From JAJEBT01 sp965214975 (GTDB taxonomy: Bacteria; Pseudomonadota; Alphaproteobacteria; MPNO01; UBA830): a DNA stretch of 64,000 bases. Made by a program: the position numbers and the translations under genes. The stretch is from contig OZ244055.1 of assembly GCA_965214975.1 (NCBI GenBank), positions 2,666,001-2,730,000 of the forward strand. Reading direction: 5' to 3'. A model generated the notes under the pieces. It was not told the origin of the DNA. It searched no databases and saw only the letters and a program-made list of their open reading frames with translations. Below are positions 1 to 8,158 of the stretch, piece by piece (position 1 is the stretch's first letter; the number at the start of each line of letters is the position of its first letter).

Positions 1-1751
1 CCGCGGAGGCGTCCGCCCTCCTGGCCGAACGCTCGCGCGCGCTCGCGGGCGCGGAGCGGCTGGAAGCGGCACTCGAGCGGAGCGGGAAGGCCCTCGACGA
101 ACGGGACCGGGAGCTCGAACGCGAATGGAACCGGATGTGGGATGCCGCGCCCTTCGAGCCGCTCGCGCCCGACGTCATGGAACAGTGGGCCGACACCCGG
201 GCGGCGCTGGCCGAGGCCGTCGACCGCAGGCGGGAGGCGGAAAGCCGGCTCGCGGTCCGGCGCGGGATCGAGCGGGAAGCCGCGGGAAGCCTCGCGGACC
301 GGTTGACGAAGCTTGGCCGGGCGCCGGATCCCGAAAGCCCGCTGGCGGTGCTGCTGGCGTCGGCCGAAGACCTGCACGGCCGCCTCGAGGAGGCCGTGCG
401 CGAGCGCAGGGAACTGGAGAGCGACATCGCGCAGGCCCGGGACGAGGAGATCCGCCTGCGCAAGCTCGCCGACGAGGCGGGCGAGGCGCGGTCGCGGTGG
501 CACGCGCGGTGGTCGGAACTCGTGCGCGATCTCGGCCTGCCCGCGGACACCTCTCCCGAAACGGCCGAGGCGCGGATCGAGACCATGGACCGCATGCGCC
601 GGCTGGACGAGGAGATCGAGCGCCTTCGCGAAGACAGGATCTCCAAGATCGCGCGCGACATCGCCGCGTTCGAGACGCAGGTCTCCGGGCTGGTTTCGGC
701 GCTTGCCCCCGATCTCGCCGACAGGACGCCCGACGACGCCGTGCGAGAACTCGAACGGCGCCGGACGGCGGCCGAACGGAACCGCGACCGGCACGAGGCC
801 CGGACGGCGGAGGCGGAGAAAGTCCGCAAGCGGATCGCCGAACTCGAGCCGGAGCGGGCCAGGGCCGGAACCGCGATCGGCCGTCTCGCGAAGGCGGCCG
901 GAACCGAGGGGGACGACGCGCTGGACGAGGCCGTTCGCCGGTCCGACGAACGCCGCGCGCTCGAGCGGACCCTCCGGCAGCTGGAAACGGATCTCGCCTC
1001 CTCGGGCGACGGGATCCCCCTCGAGGATCTCGTCCGGGACTGCGTCGACGAGGATCCCAACCGGATCGCGGTGAAGGAGAAAGAGGCCGGGGAACGCCTT
1101 CAGGAGACCGAGCGGCGCAGGAACGAGGCGGCGGTGGCGCTCTCCGAGGCCGAGCGGGCCCTCGACGAGGCCGGCGGCGGCGACGCCGCGGCCAGGGCCG
1201 AGGCCGAACGCCAGGACGCCCTTTCGGGGATGACGCAGGCGGCCGAACTCTACGTTCGGACGCGAGGCTCCGCCATCCTGCTGCGATGGGCCATCGACCG
1301 CTACCGGCGGGAGAGGCAGGGCCCCCTGCTCGCTCGCGCCGGGCAGACGTTCGGGATTCTCACCGGCGGCTCCTTCTCGGCGCTCCGGATCGACCACGAC
1401 AGCCGCGACCGGCCGATCCTGACCGGCACGCGACCGGACGGATCGGACGTGCCGGTCGGAGGGATGAGCGACGGAACCGTCGACCAGCTCTATCTCGCGC
1501 TGCGTCTCGCCGCGATCGGGGAGTACCTGCAACGGACGGACGGGCTGCCCTTCGTCGCGGACGACCTGTTCGTGAATTTCGACGACGCGCGGGCGGCCGC
1601 CGGATTCGAGGCGATCCGGGATCTGGCGGGGCGAACGCAGGTGCTGTTTTTCACCCACCGCCGCCATCTCGTGGGGATCGCCCGCGAGACCCTGGGGGCC
1701 GGGGTCTCCGTGGTGGCATGCGAAGGGCGGGAAACGGAGGCCGCGCCGTGA
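1..1751 (+). CDS. YhaN/SbcC-like AAA ATPase, 3' part
   Basis: The frame is open from the first base, so the N-terminus with the Walker A site lies outside the window. About 583 residues are visible. Most are charged, Arg/Glu/Ala-rich heptad-like sequence typical of long coiled coils. The last 130 residues carry an ABC-type signature (GGMSDGTVDQLYLALRLA) and a Walker B segment (LPFVADDLFVNFDD), then FFTHRRHL, as in the C-terminal ATPase lobe of SbcC/RecN/YhaN proteins. YhaN-family proteins usually pair with a calcineurin-like SbcD/YhaO nuclease and are thought to act in DNA-end processing. No nuclease is visible here, so a partner would be upstream. The stop overlaps the GTG start of the next gene. 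The family assignment is solid; the exact role is inferred. Confidence 0.8.
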   Translation, partial: AEASALLAERSRALAGAERLEAALERSGKALDERDRELEREWNRMWDAAPFEPLAPDVMEQWADTRAALAEAVDRRREAESRLAVRRGIEREAAGSLADRLTKLGRAPDPESPLAVLLASAEDLHGRLEEAVRERRELESDIAQARDEEIRLRKLADEAGEARSRWHARWSELVRDLGLPADTSPETAEARIETMDRMRRLDEEIERLREDRISKIARDIAAFETQVSGLVSALAPDLADRTPDDAVRELERRRTAAERNRDRHEARTAEAEKVRKRIAELEPERARAGTAIGRLAKAAGTEGDDALDEAVRRSDERRALERTLRQLETDLASSGDGIPLEDLVRDCVDEDPNRIAVKEKEAGERLQETERRRNEAAVALSEAERALDEAGGGDAAARAEAERQDALSGMTQAAELYVRTRGSAILLRWAIDRYRRERQGPLLARAGQTFGILTGGSFSALRIDHDSRDRPILTGTRPDGSDVPVGGMSDGTVDQLYLALRLAAIGEYLQRTDGLPFVADDLFVNFDDARAAAGFEAIRDLAGRTQVLFFTHRRHLVGIARETLGAGVSVVACEGRETEAAP

Positions 1752-2200
1752 CCGGCGCCGTCCCGCGGAAGCCGGGACCGTCCGCCGCAGCGGCGCTGGT
1801 TCTGGCCGGCCTGGCGGCGGCCGGCTGCTCGACGGCGGCCGAAACGGTCTTTCCGCTTCTCGCGGGAAAGGGCGCGGCGGCCGCCCCCGCCTCCGCGCCG
1901 CCCGGATCGGCGGAGAGCCGGCCGCCGCTCGTCGTCATCCGCCTCTCGGGCGGCGATGTCGCTTCCGGGAAGCTGGTCCGCCGGGAAATCGGCCGCGCCC
2001 TGGAACGGGATCCCGACCTTCGCCTCGATCTGGTCGCCGTGGCGCCGTCCGGGCAGGACTTTCCACCCGAACTGACGGCGCGGGCCGAAAGGCTTCTCGG
2101 CACGCTGGCGGGGATCGGTCTCGCGAGCGAGCGCGTCCGGATCCGGGCGATGACCGGCGGCGCGGTGACGGTCGGCGAGATCCGCCTCCACGTGCGATAG
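1748..2200 (+). CDS. Putative lipoprotein, unknown function
   Basis: A 150-residue protein that starts at a GTG sharing bases with the TGA of the upstream ATPase gene (GTGA overlap), which suggests translational coupling. The N-terminus is a lipoprotein signal: a hydrophobic Ala/Leu run ending in a lipobox-like AAGC with Cys27. An Ala/Pro-rich linker follows, then about 100 residues (LVVIRLSGGDVASGKLV... to the end) with alternating strand/helix character, faintly like an OmpA-type periplasmic domain. I do not recognise a defined family. It is probably anchored in the periplasm or outer membrane. Its link to the cytoplasmic ATPase gene is only positional. Confidence 0.6.
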   Translation: MTGAVPRKPGPSAAAALVLAGLAAAGCSTAAETVFPLLAGKGAAAAPASAPPGSAESRPPLVVIRLSGGDVASGKLVRREIGRALERDPDLRLDLVAVAPSGQDFPPELTARAERLLGTLAGIGLASERVRIRAMTGGAVTVGEIRLHVR

Positions 2201-2309
2201 CGCCGCCGCCGCAAGGAGCGGCGGCTCGGGCCCCGCCGGAACCGTCCCGCGCTGGCCGGGCATCCGCTCCGGGTGGGCGCCCCGTCGTGGCGGTTGCCGG
2301 ATCCGCGGG

Positions 2310-2400
2310 TGGCGGAGAGAGTGGGATTCGAACCCACGATACGGGGTCACCGTATACACGCTTTCCAAGCGTGCGCCTTAAGCCGCTCGGCCATCTCTCC
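2310..2400 (-). tRNA. tRNA-Ser (anticodon GGA)
   Basis: Read on the minus strand from 2400. The acceptor arm GGAGAGA (2400-2394) pairs with TCTCTCC (2320-2314), followed by discriminator G (2313) and an encoded CCA (2312-2310). The T-arm shows the GGTTCGAATCC pattern. The anticodon stem CACGC/GCGTG closes the loop TTGGAAA, giving anticodon GGA (2366-2364), which reads UCC/UCU serine codons. The long variable arm between anticodon and T stems is typical of class II tRNA-Ser. Confidence 0.95.
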
Positions 2401-2409
2401 GTTCGCCGG

Positions 2410-2438
2410 AATATGGACGATGCGGTTGCGGCCGGCAA
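2410..2438 (-). promoter_or_regulatory. Probable sigma-70 promoter of tRNA-Ser
   Basis: On the minus strand a TTGCCG -35 element (2438-2433) is separated by 17 bases from a CATATT -10 element (2415-2410), which lies 9 bases before the tRNA 5' end. Spacing and position fit a housekeeping promoter. This is a pattern match only. Confidence 0.5.
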
Positions 2439-2618
2439 GATCTCCGCGCGTCTCCGGGGTTCCCGGATGCGTTCCGGGCGCCGGGGGATCCTTCCGGGTT
2501 TCCGGACCCGGCACGTGACTTTCCCGCCCGTCTCGTCTACCTTGCACATGCCGACTTGCCCGTCGCGGCGGCGCGTCGATGGCCGGTGCGCCGGGTTTTC
2601 GGCGAGGGAGAGGTCGGC

Positions 2619-2942
2619 ATGGCTGTTCGCGGTCTCGGCTACGTTTTCCTGCTGCTCGCGGTCGCGGCCGCTGGCTACGAGGTGTTTCTCGTCTTCGAGA
2701 ACCGCGAATACCGGACGGTCGCGCTCGGCGAGATATGGTTTCGCGCCGACCAGATGTTCCAGACCGGTTCTCTCAACCTTTCGCAGGCCGTGGTCCAGAG
2801 ATACGTCTCCGCCTGGCTCTGGGAAGCCGTCCTCCAGCGCGTTCTCGGCTTTCCCGCGTGGTCGGTTTTCGGGGTGATCGGCCTGGCTCTGTGGTGGGCG
2901 GGGTTCAGGCGCAGGCGCAGATTCCTGACGTTCCGGCGCTGA
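2619..2942 (+). CDS. Small two-helix membrane protein
   Basis: A 107-residue protein starting at an ATG preceded by a purine-rich GAGGGAGAGG site. A hydrophobic segment at about residues 6-26 and a second at about 76-94 suggest two transmembrane helices with a soluble loop of about 50 residues between them (GEIWFRADQMFQTGSLNLSQ). The end is very basic (FRRRRRFLTFRR), predicting a cytoplasmic C-terminus. It resembles small hypothetical membrane proteins annotated in alphaproteobacteria, but I cannot name the family. It stands alone between tRNA-Ser and a minus-strand GST gene. The upstream start codons in the same frame lack a good ribosome site. Confidence 0.65.
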   Translation: MAVRGLGYVFLLLAVAAAGYEVFLVFENREYRTVALGEIWFRADQMFQTGSLNLSQAVVQRYVSAWLWEAVLQRVLGFPAWSVFGVIGLALWWAGFRRRRRFLTFRR

Positions 2943-3018
2943 CCGGCCGTTGCCGGTTCCCGCGAGCGGGTTCCGGCGGCGCTCCGCCCGACGCCTTCCG
3001 CCCGTGGGGGAAAACCCG

Positions 3019-3645
3019 TCAGTGAAGCCCGATGTCGATCACGCTTTCCCGGAACGCGGAACGTTCGCAGAGCGTGTCGTACCAGCGGCGCAGGGCCGGG
3101 TATTCCTCGCGCTCGATGGGGAGATTGAACCATCGATGGGTGAACGGGGCGGCCGGGATGTCGCCGATCCCGAACCTGTCGCCGGACAGATAGGGGCGGG
3201 CCGAGAGCCAGGTCTCGAGGACGGCGTTGGCCTTGCTCCAGAGTTCGCGGGACGAGGCGATGAGCGCGTGATCACGCTCCGCCTCGGGAAGCCGGACGAG
3301 CCCTTGGTAGACGGGGACATGGCGCCCGGCGAGCGTGGATGTCGACCAGTCCATCCAGCGCCCCGCGCTGGCGCGCGTCTGCGGGTCGTCGGGCCAGAAC
3401 GGCGTCCCGGCGGCGTGCTTCTCGGCGAGATAGCGCACGATCGCGTTCGATTCCCAAAGCACGAAGCCATCGTCGTCGACGGTCGGGATCACGCCGTTGG
3501 GGTTGAGCGCCAGGTACTCGGGCCGATCGTTGCCGCCGAACGGGCCGCCGACGTCGGTGCGCTCGAACGGCAGGCCGATCTCGTTGCACAGCCAGACGAC
3601 CTTCTGCACGTTCGATGAAGTCGCGCGCCCCAGGATCTTCAGCAT
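3019..3645 (-). CDS. Glutathione S-transferase family protein
   Basis: A 208-residue protein with the two-domain GST layout. The thioredoxin-like N-terminal domain (about 1-80) begins MLKILGRATSSNVQK, with a Ser in the usual catalytic Ser/Cys region. The glutathione-binding stretch is seen as NGVIPTVDDDGFVLWESNAI, where Val-Ile-Pro and Glu-Ser are the canonical contacts. The helical C-terminal domain follows and contains the N-capping motif region SGDRFGIGDIPAAPFTH. The length is normal for the family. It is a cytosolic protein that conjugates or isomerises electrophilic substrates with glutathione; the substrate cannot be told. It is monocistronic and precedes the rRNA methyltransferase terminus on the same strand. 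Confidence 0.88.
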   Translation of the reverse strand: MLKILGRATSSNVQKVVWLCNEIGLPFERTDVGGPFGGNDRPEYLALNPNGVIPTVDDDGFVLWESNAIVRYLAEKHAAGTPFWPDDPQTRASAGRWMDWSTSTLAGRHVPVYQGLVRLPEAERDHALIASSRELWSKANAVLETWLSARPYLSGDRFGIGDIPAAPFTHRWFNLPIEREEYPALRRWYDTLCERSAFRESVIDIGLH

Positions 3646-3706
3646 CGCATGTCTCCTCGCGGGATGGCCTCGAATGGACGGTCGATGGCGGAGCCCTGCC
3701 CGCCGG

Positions 3707-4924
3707 TCAGTCCAGCTGCAGAAAATAGCACGTCAGGTAGGCGCTTTCCGTCAACGACGGGTGAACCGGATGGTCGGGCCCCGCGCCTCCGACATGCAGG
3801 ATGCGGCCGGAGCGGCCGGCATCGCGCAGTCCGCGGCGGACCTGTTCCCCGAGCGCCCCGGCGTCGACGTGGAACGAGCAGGAGGCGACGCACAGGATGC
3901 CGGCGGGGGCGGTCGCCGCCGCCGCGAGCCGGACGAGCTTGCGGTATCCCGCGAGGCCGGGCTTCAGATCCTTGCGGACCTTCACGAAAGCGGGCGGGTC
4001 GGCGATCACCATGTCGAACCTCTCGCCGTCCTTTTCGAGGCCGGCGAGCGTGTCGAAGACCTCGCCCCGGACGAAGCTGCAGCGGTCCGCGACGCCCGCG
4101 CTCCCGGCCGCCTCGCGCGCCAGGTCGAGCGCCGCCTCGGATCTGTCGACGCCGAGGATCGAGACCGCGCCGGCGGCGGCGGCCTGAAGGCCGAAGCCTC
4201 CGAGATAGCAGTAGAGATCGAGAACCCGGCCGCCCCGGGACAGGCCGGCGGCACGGGCGCGGTTCTCGCGGTGGTCGAAGAACCACCCGGTCTTCTGGCC
4301 CCCGACGGGGTCGGCGAGAAAGCGGAAGCCGTTCTCGACGACGGCGACCGGAGGGGCGACGTCGCCGGAGACGACGGGCGGTTCGCTCGCGAGTCCCTCG
4401 AAGCGGCGGCCGCTGCCGTCGCGCCGCAGGACGACGGCGTCGACGGAGGGAAGACCGAGAAGCGCCGCCTCGATCTCCCCGCCCAGCCGTTCCATGCCCG
4501 CGGTGTTGAGCTGCGCGACGCAGAGCGTGTCGTAGCGGTCGACGACGAGGCCGGGCAGCCCGTCGGCCTCGCCGTGCGCGAGGCGGTAGTGGGGCCGGTC
4601 GAACAACCGGTCCCGGAGCGCCAGCGCCTTTCGGAGCCGGTCGGGGAGCCAGTCTCCGGCGACGGCGGGACCGTCGCGGCCGGACAGCATGCGGGCGGCG
4701 ATCAGGTGCTCGGGGTTGAAGGTCGCGGATCCGAGCCTCTCGCCGCCGGAATCGGTCACGGCCACGATCGTGCCGGGAGAGAGCGCCCGCGTCTCGCGGG
4801 TCATCTCGATCTCGTTGGAATAGATCCACGGGTGGCCGCCGCGGACGCGGCGACTGTGCTTGGGCAGCAGCCTGACGACGGGGCTCGAGGAATCCGCTTC
4901 GACCGTCGGGGAGGCGTCCTTCAT
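3707..4924 (-). CDS. SAM-dependent rRNA methyltransferase, RlmI-like
   Basis: A 405-residue protein. An N-terminal PUA-type RNA-binding domain (about 15-90, with PKHSRRVRGGHPWIYSNEI) is followed by a Rossmann methyltransferase. The SAM-binding loop reads VLDLYCYLGGFGLQA and the acidic end of strand 2 reads LGVDRSEAAL. The catalytic-type motif is VIADPPAFVK. The last third contains a SCSFHVDA segment, with the Cys position used by m5C methyltransferases. Length and order match the RlmI/RlmK-like family that methylates 23S rRNA cytosine or guanine. The start is placed at ATG 4924; another ATG in the same frame lies 18 bases upstream. It is divergent from panB, with a shared intergenic promoter region. 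Confidence 0.85.
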   Translation of the reverse strand: MKDASPTVEADSSSPVVRLLPKHSRRVRGGHPWIYSNEIEMTRETRALSPGTIVAVTDSGGERLGSATFNPEHLIAARMLSGRDGPAVAGDWLPDRLRKALALRDRLFDRPHYRLAHGEADGLPGLVVDRYDTLCVAQLNTAGMERLGGEIEAALLGLPSVDAVVLRRDGSGRRFEGLASEPPVVSGDVAPPVAVVENGFRFLADPVGGQKTGWFFDHRENRARAAGLSRGGRVLDLYCYLGGFGLQAAAAGAVSILGVDRSEAALDLAREAAGSAGVADRCSFVRGEVFDTLAGLEKDGERFDMVIADPPAFVKVRKDLKPGLAGYRKLVRLAAAATAPAGILCVASCSFHVDAGALGEQVRRGLRDAGRSGRILHVGGAGPDHPVHPSLTESAYLTCYFLQLD

Positions 4925-4979
4925 GCGGCGATGGTAGCACATCGGCGGCGGCCGGGTAGCGCGCGGGCGGCCGGCGCGG

Positions 4980-5007
4980 TTGACAGAACGGGCCGGATTG
5001 CTAGGTT
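4980..5007 (+). promoter_or_regulatory. Probable promoter of panB
   Basis: A perfect TTGACA -35 box at 4980-4985 is followed, after 16 bases, by TAGGTT at 5002-5007. It lies about 60 bases before the panB start in the divergent intergenic region. The -35 is consensus and the -10 is weak. Confidence 0.5.
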
Positions 5008-5069
5008 CCCCCGTCGTTTTCGGGAACCAGGCCTCGATGCGTCGGCGCATCAGGCATCGGAGGAAACCG

Positions 5070-5924
5070 ATGAGCTCCTCTGGCCGGGTCAGGAGGATAT
5101 CGGCACCGGACTTGGCGGCGCGCAAGGGGGGCGAGCCCGTCGTGGCGCTCACCGCCTACACGGCGCCGGCGGCGCGGATTCTCGACGAGCACGTCGATTG
5201 CCTGCTGGTCGGCGACTCTCTGGGCATGGTGGTCTACGGCTTCGAGACGACGCTCTCAGTGTCTCTCGACATGATGATCAACCACGGCGCCGCCGTCGCC
5301 CGGAACGCGCGGCACGCCTGCGTGATCGTCGACATGCCCTACGGCTCCTGCCAGGAATCGCCCGAGCGGGCCTACCGCAACGCCGCGCGCGTCATGCGCG
5401 AGACCGGCTGCGACGGCGTCAAGATCGAGGCGGGCGCGGCGCTGGCGGGGACGCTGGAGTTCCTTGTCGCGCGCGGCATTCCGGTCATGGGGCATGTCGG
5501 GCTGATGCCGCAGTCGGTCCGCGCCCACGGGGGATTCCGGGTTCAGGGCCGGGAGACCGGGGCCGCGCGCGCGATCGTCGCCGACGCCCGCGCGGTGGCA
5601 GACGCCGGCGCGTTTGCCATGGTCGTCGAGAGCGTGCTGGAGCCGGTGGCGCGGGAAATCACCGCCGCCGTCGCGGTGCCGACCATCGGCATCGGCGCGT
5701 CGGCGGCCTGCGACGGCCAGGTTCTCGTGACCGAGGACGCGGTCGGCCTGTTTGACGACTTCACGCCCCGGTTCGTCAGGCGGTACGCCGATCTCGGCCC
5801 GCAGCTGGGCGAGGCGGCGGCGGCCTACGCCGCCGACGTCCGCGCCCGCCGCTTCCCGGCCCCCGAGCATTGCGTCGGGGGGCCGGAGCCCGGCGGCGCG
5901 GAGATCCGTCGACTCAAGACCTGA
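5070..5924 (+). CDS. panB: 3-methyl-2-oxobutanoate hydroxymethyltransferase
   Basis: A 284-residue enzyme of the ketopantoate branch of pantothenate/CoA synthesis. It transfers the methylene of methylene-tetrahydrofolate to 2-oxoisovalerate. Recognisable elements are VALTAYTAPAARILDE, the metal-binding LLVGDSLGMVVYG, IVDMPYGSCQESPE, the catalytic region GVKIEAG, and PVMGHVGLMPQ. The C-terminal segment IGIGASAACDGQVLVTED is also typical. The start is ATG 5070, with GGAGG (5059-5063) correctly spaced upstream; longer reading toward 4980 would run through the promoter. The panC gene follows after 6 bases, so the two steps to pantoate and pantothenate are co-transcribed. Confidence 0.95.
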   Translation: MSSSGRVRRISAPDLAARKGGEPVVALTAYTAPAARILDEHVDCLLVGDSLGMVVYGFETTLSVSLDMMINHGAAVARNARHACVIVDMPYGSCQESPERAYRNAARVMRETGCDGVKIEAGAALAGTLEFLVARGIPVMGHVGLMPQSVRAHGGFRVQGRETGAARAIVADARAVADAGAFAMVVESVLEPVAREITAAVAVPTIGIGASAACDGQVLVTEDAVGLFDDFTPRFVRRYADLGPQLGEAAAAYAADVRARRFPAPEHCVGGPEPGGAEIRRLKT

Positions 5925-5930
5925 ACGCGG

Positions 5931-6824
5931 GTGGCGGGGATCGCGGCAGGCGCGGAACCGGCGGCGCCCGACCGAACCCTGCCGGTTCCCGCGCGCACGC
6001 CGCGCGAGATCGCGGAACGGCTGTCGCCCTGGCGCCGCCGCGGCGGTTCGGTCGGGCTCGTTCCCACCATGGGCGCGCTCCACGACGGCCATCTGTCGCT
6101 GCTTGGCGGGGCGCGCCGGGACTGCGACGTCGTCGTCGCGAGCCTCTTCGTCAACCCCACCCAGTTCGGACCGGACGAGGACTTCGGCCGCTATCCCCGC
6201 GACGAACGGCGCGACCTCGGACTGTTCCGCGAGCACGGCGCCGACATCGTGTACGCCCCCGGCGTCGCCGACGTCTATCCGGACGGGCCGGAGACCACGG
6301 TGGCGGCCGCGCCCGAACTCGCGGTCGTGCTCTGCGGCGCCGCGCGGCCGGGGCATTTCGACGGCGTGGCGACCGTGGTGTCGCGGCTGTTCGCGCATTG
6401 CCTGCCCGACGCGGCGTATTTCGGGGAGAAGGACTACCAGCAGCTCAGGATTGTCGAGCGCATGGTCGAGGATCTGGAACTGCCGGTCCGCGTCGTCAGG
6501 ATGCCGGTCGTCCGCGAGGCCGACGGACTCGCGATGTCGTCGCGCAACGCCTATCTTTCCGGCGCCCAGCGGCGGATCGCTCCGGCCCTTCACGCGGCGC
6601 TTGCCGAGACCGCGCGAGACCTCCGGGCCGGAGCGCCAGCCGCCGAGTTGCGCGTGCGCGGCCGCGCGCGGCTCGGGGAGGCGGGTTTCGACCGCGTCGA
6701 CTATCTCGACGTCCGCGACGGCGCGACGCTGGAGGCGGCGCCGCGATACCGCCCCGGCCTTCGGGTGTTCGCCGCCGCGCGCCTCGGGCGGACGCGCCTG
6801 ATCGACAACGTCGCCGTGGACTGA
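5931..6824 (+). CDS. panC: Pantothenate synthetase
   Basis: A 297-residue ATP-dependent ligase joining pantoate and beta-alanine through a pantoyl-adenylate. It carries the nucleotidyltransferase HIGH-like motif (VPTMGALHDGHLSLL), the FVNPTQFGPDEDFGRYPR substrate loop, YFGEKDYQQL, and the KMSKS-like loop AMSSRNAYLS. It starts at a GTG six bases after the panB stop. The N-terminus before the first strand is about 30 residues longer than usual (Ala/Pro-rich), so a later start is possible, but no good alternative codon with a ribosome site is evident. It is cytosolic and forms an operon with panB. Confidence 0.93.
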   Translation: MAGIAAGAEPAAPDRTLPVPARTPREIAERLSPWRRRGGSVGLVPTMGALHDGHLSLLGGARRDCDVVVASLFVNPTQFGPDEDFGRYPRDERRDLGLFREHGADIVYAPGVADVYPDGPETTVAAAPELAVVLCGAARPGHFDGVATVVSRLFAHCLPDAAYFGEKDYQQLRIVERMVEDLELPVRVVRMPVVREADGLAMSSRNAYLSGAQRRIAPALHAALAETARDLRAGAPAAELRVRGRARLGEAGFDRVDYLDVRDGATLEAAPRYRPGLRVFAAARLGRTRLIDNVAVD

Positions 6825-6861
6825 CCGCGCCCGCGCGCGGCGGCGGATCCGGGAGACCGGC

Positions 6862-7539
6862 ATGTTCTACGAAACCGCCAGGAACGATCACGGACTGCCC
6901 CGCGACCCCTACAAGTCGATCGTGGTGCCGAGACCGATCGGCTGGATCACCACGCTCGACCCCGAGGGCGTCGTCAACCTGGCGCCCTACAGCCAGTTCA
7001 ACAATCTCGGCTACGATCCCCCCTACGTCATGTTCTCCTCGGGTTCGCGCTTCCAGGACGGCGGTCCCAAGGACAGCGCCCGCAACGCCCTTCTGACCGG
7101 CGAGTTCGTCTGCAACATGGCGACCTGGGAGCTGCGCGAGCAGGTCGGCACGACGGCCCGGATGGTCGATCCCGACGTCGACGAGGCCGCGCTCGCCGGT
7201 CTCGAGACGGTGCCGTCGAGACTGGTCGCGCCGCCGCGCGTGAAGGCGTCCCCGGTCCATCTCGAATGCCGCTACCACGCGACCCTGACCCTGCCCGGGA
7301 ACTCGATCGACAACCTCACCTACGTCGTGGTCGGCGAGGTCGTCGGCGTGCATGTCAGCGACGACGTCATCTCCGAGGACGGCCGCATCGACATCCTGAA
7401 GTGCCGTCCCCTCGCGCGCATGGGCTATTTCGACTACACGTCGGTGGAATCGGTCTTCGAGATGCCTCCCGACGGACCTCACGTCGACCGGTTCCGGCGC
7501 GGCCTCGAGGGCCGCGCGCGCGGCCGGAAGGCGCGGTGA
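6862..7539 (+). CDS. Flavin reductase (DIM6/NTAB) family protein
   Basis: A 225-residue FMN-binding split-barrel protein. The N-terminal half contains the family pattern SIVVPRPIGWITTLDPEG, then NLAPYSQFNNLGYDPP and VMFSSGSRF. Downstream are the conserved NMATWELREQV helix and SPVHLECRYHATLTL. Members use FMN and NAD(P)H as reductases for monooxygenases, or act as stand-alone oxidoreductases. No partner monooxygenase sits beside it. ATG 6862 has a GGGAGACC ribosome site. It follows panC by 37 bases on the same strand, so it may be co-transcribed without a clear functional link. Confidence 0.85.
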   Translation: MFYETARNDHGLPRDPYKSIVVPRPIGWITTLDPEGVVNLAPYSQFNNLGYDPPYVMFSSGSRFQDGGPKDSARNALLTGEFVCNMATWELREQVGTTARMVDPDVDEAALAGLETVPSRLVAPPRVKASPVHLECRYHATLTLPGNSIDNLTYVVVGEVVGVHVSDDVISEDGRIDILKCRPLARMGYFDYTSVESVFEMPPDGPHVDRFRRGLEGRARGRKAR

Positions 7540-8097
7540 ATCCGCGCCGGAGTCGGCCTCGCCGGACGGGCGGGCACGGCGGCCGGGATCCGGCTGCGGA
7601 CCTGATGCGCCGACCGGGATCGAGACCGGGAACGCGGGCAGGCGCTTCCCGGCGGACCCGCGGGCCAAGAGGCGCAACGGTCGCCGTCCTGCGCCGCCTC
7701 GGCGGGGCTTCCGCTCACCCTGCACGTACCGACGACAAACGGACGGACGGGAAGGAGATCCTCGTGCCGACCTGACAGCGGACCCCGGGGCGGCCCCTGC
7801 GGGGGCCGCGAAGGGATCGGTCGACGCTTGCGGAACGGACTTCCGGAGGGCGCGGAACCGGCAGCGCCCGTGCCCGCTTCGGCCACGAAACCCGCTCCGC
7901 CGGGATCCCGGGACGGACGGTCGGGGAAGCCGTCAGAGCCGATTTCCTGTCCGGCGGGTCGTTCGGTAGGGCGTTTCGTCGTCCGGGGGTCGGTTCTGGC
8001 CCCGGGAAGCGGACTTTGATCGCACGCCAGGCGGATCCGCACCCGCTGCCGGCACTCGGTCACGACAAGAAACGTTCCTGGGGAAGCCGTCCGAAAA
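7540..8097. other. Long intergenic region with hairpin and repeat copy
   Basis: About 560 bases without a convincing gene; the open frames here are composition artefacts with no recognisable motifs. A perfect 8-bp GC hairpin (GCGGCCCC/GGGGCCGC, 7790-7797 and 7802-7809, TGCG loop) has no T-tract. From about 7838 to 8072 the sequence matches a dispersed repeat also found near 28.2 kb. Confidence 0.6.
7838..8072. repeat. Dispersed intergenic repeat, copy 1
   Basis: The stretch 7946-8072 aligns with 28247-28375. Both share CCTGTCCG.CGGGTCGTTCGG near the start and an identical 21-base block (8047-8067 equals 28350-28370) containing CCGGCACTCGGTCACGAC near the end. The upstream part (7838-7945) aligns more weakly with 28100-28246. 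Identity was judged by eye. Confidence 0.6.
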
Positions 8098-8126
8098 TTG
8101 CGAACGCGCCGCTTCGGTCCTATAGT
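8098..8126 (+). promoter_or_regulatory. Probable sigma-70 promoter of dienelactone hydrolase gene
   Basis: TTGCGA (8098-8103), a 17-base spacer and TATAGT (8121-8126) make one of the best promoter matches in the window. It lies 32 bases before the ATG at 8159 and directly after the repeat copy. Confidence 0.6.
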
Positions 8127-8158
8127 GCGCAGCCTGCGAAAACAGCGGGAGCGGCACC

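Noticed and set aside
125..2200. A 691-codon open frame over the left end
   Set aside because: Only its last part (1748-2200) reads like a protein (signal and lipobox). The rest is an Arg/Gly-rich shadow of the YhaN-like coiled-coil frame. GC-rich DNA leaves many such frames open.
7790..7809. Rho-independent terminator
   Set aside because: The hairpin is perfect but there is no T-tract and it lies about 250 bases after the nearest stop. Terminators of this type are not evident anywhere in the window.
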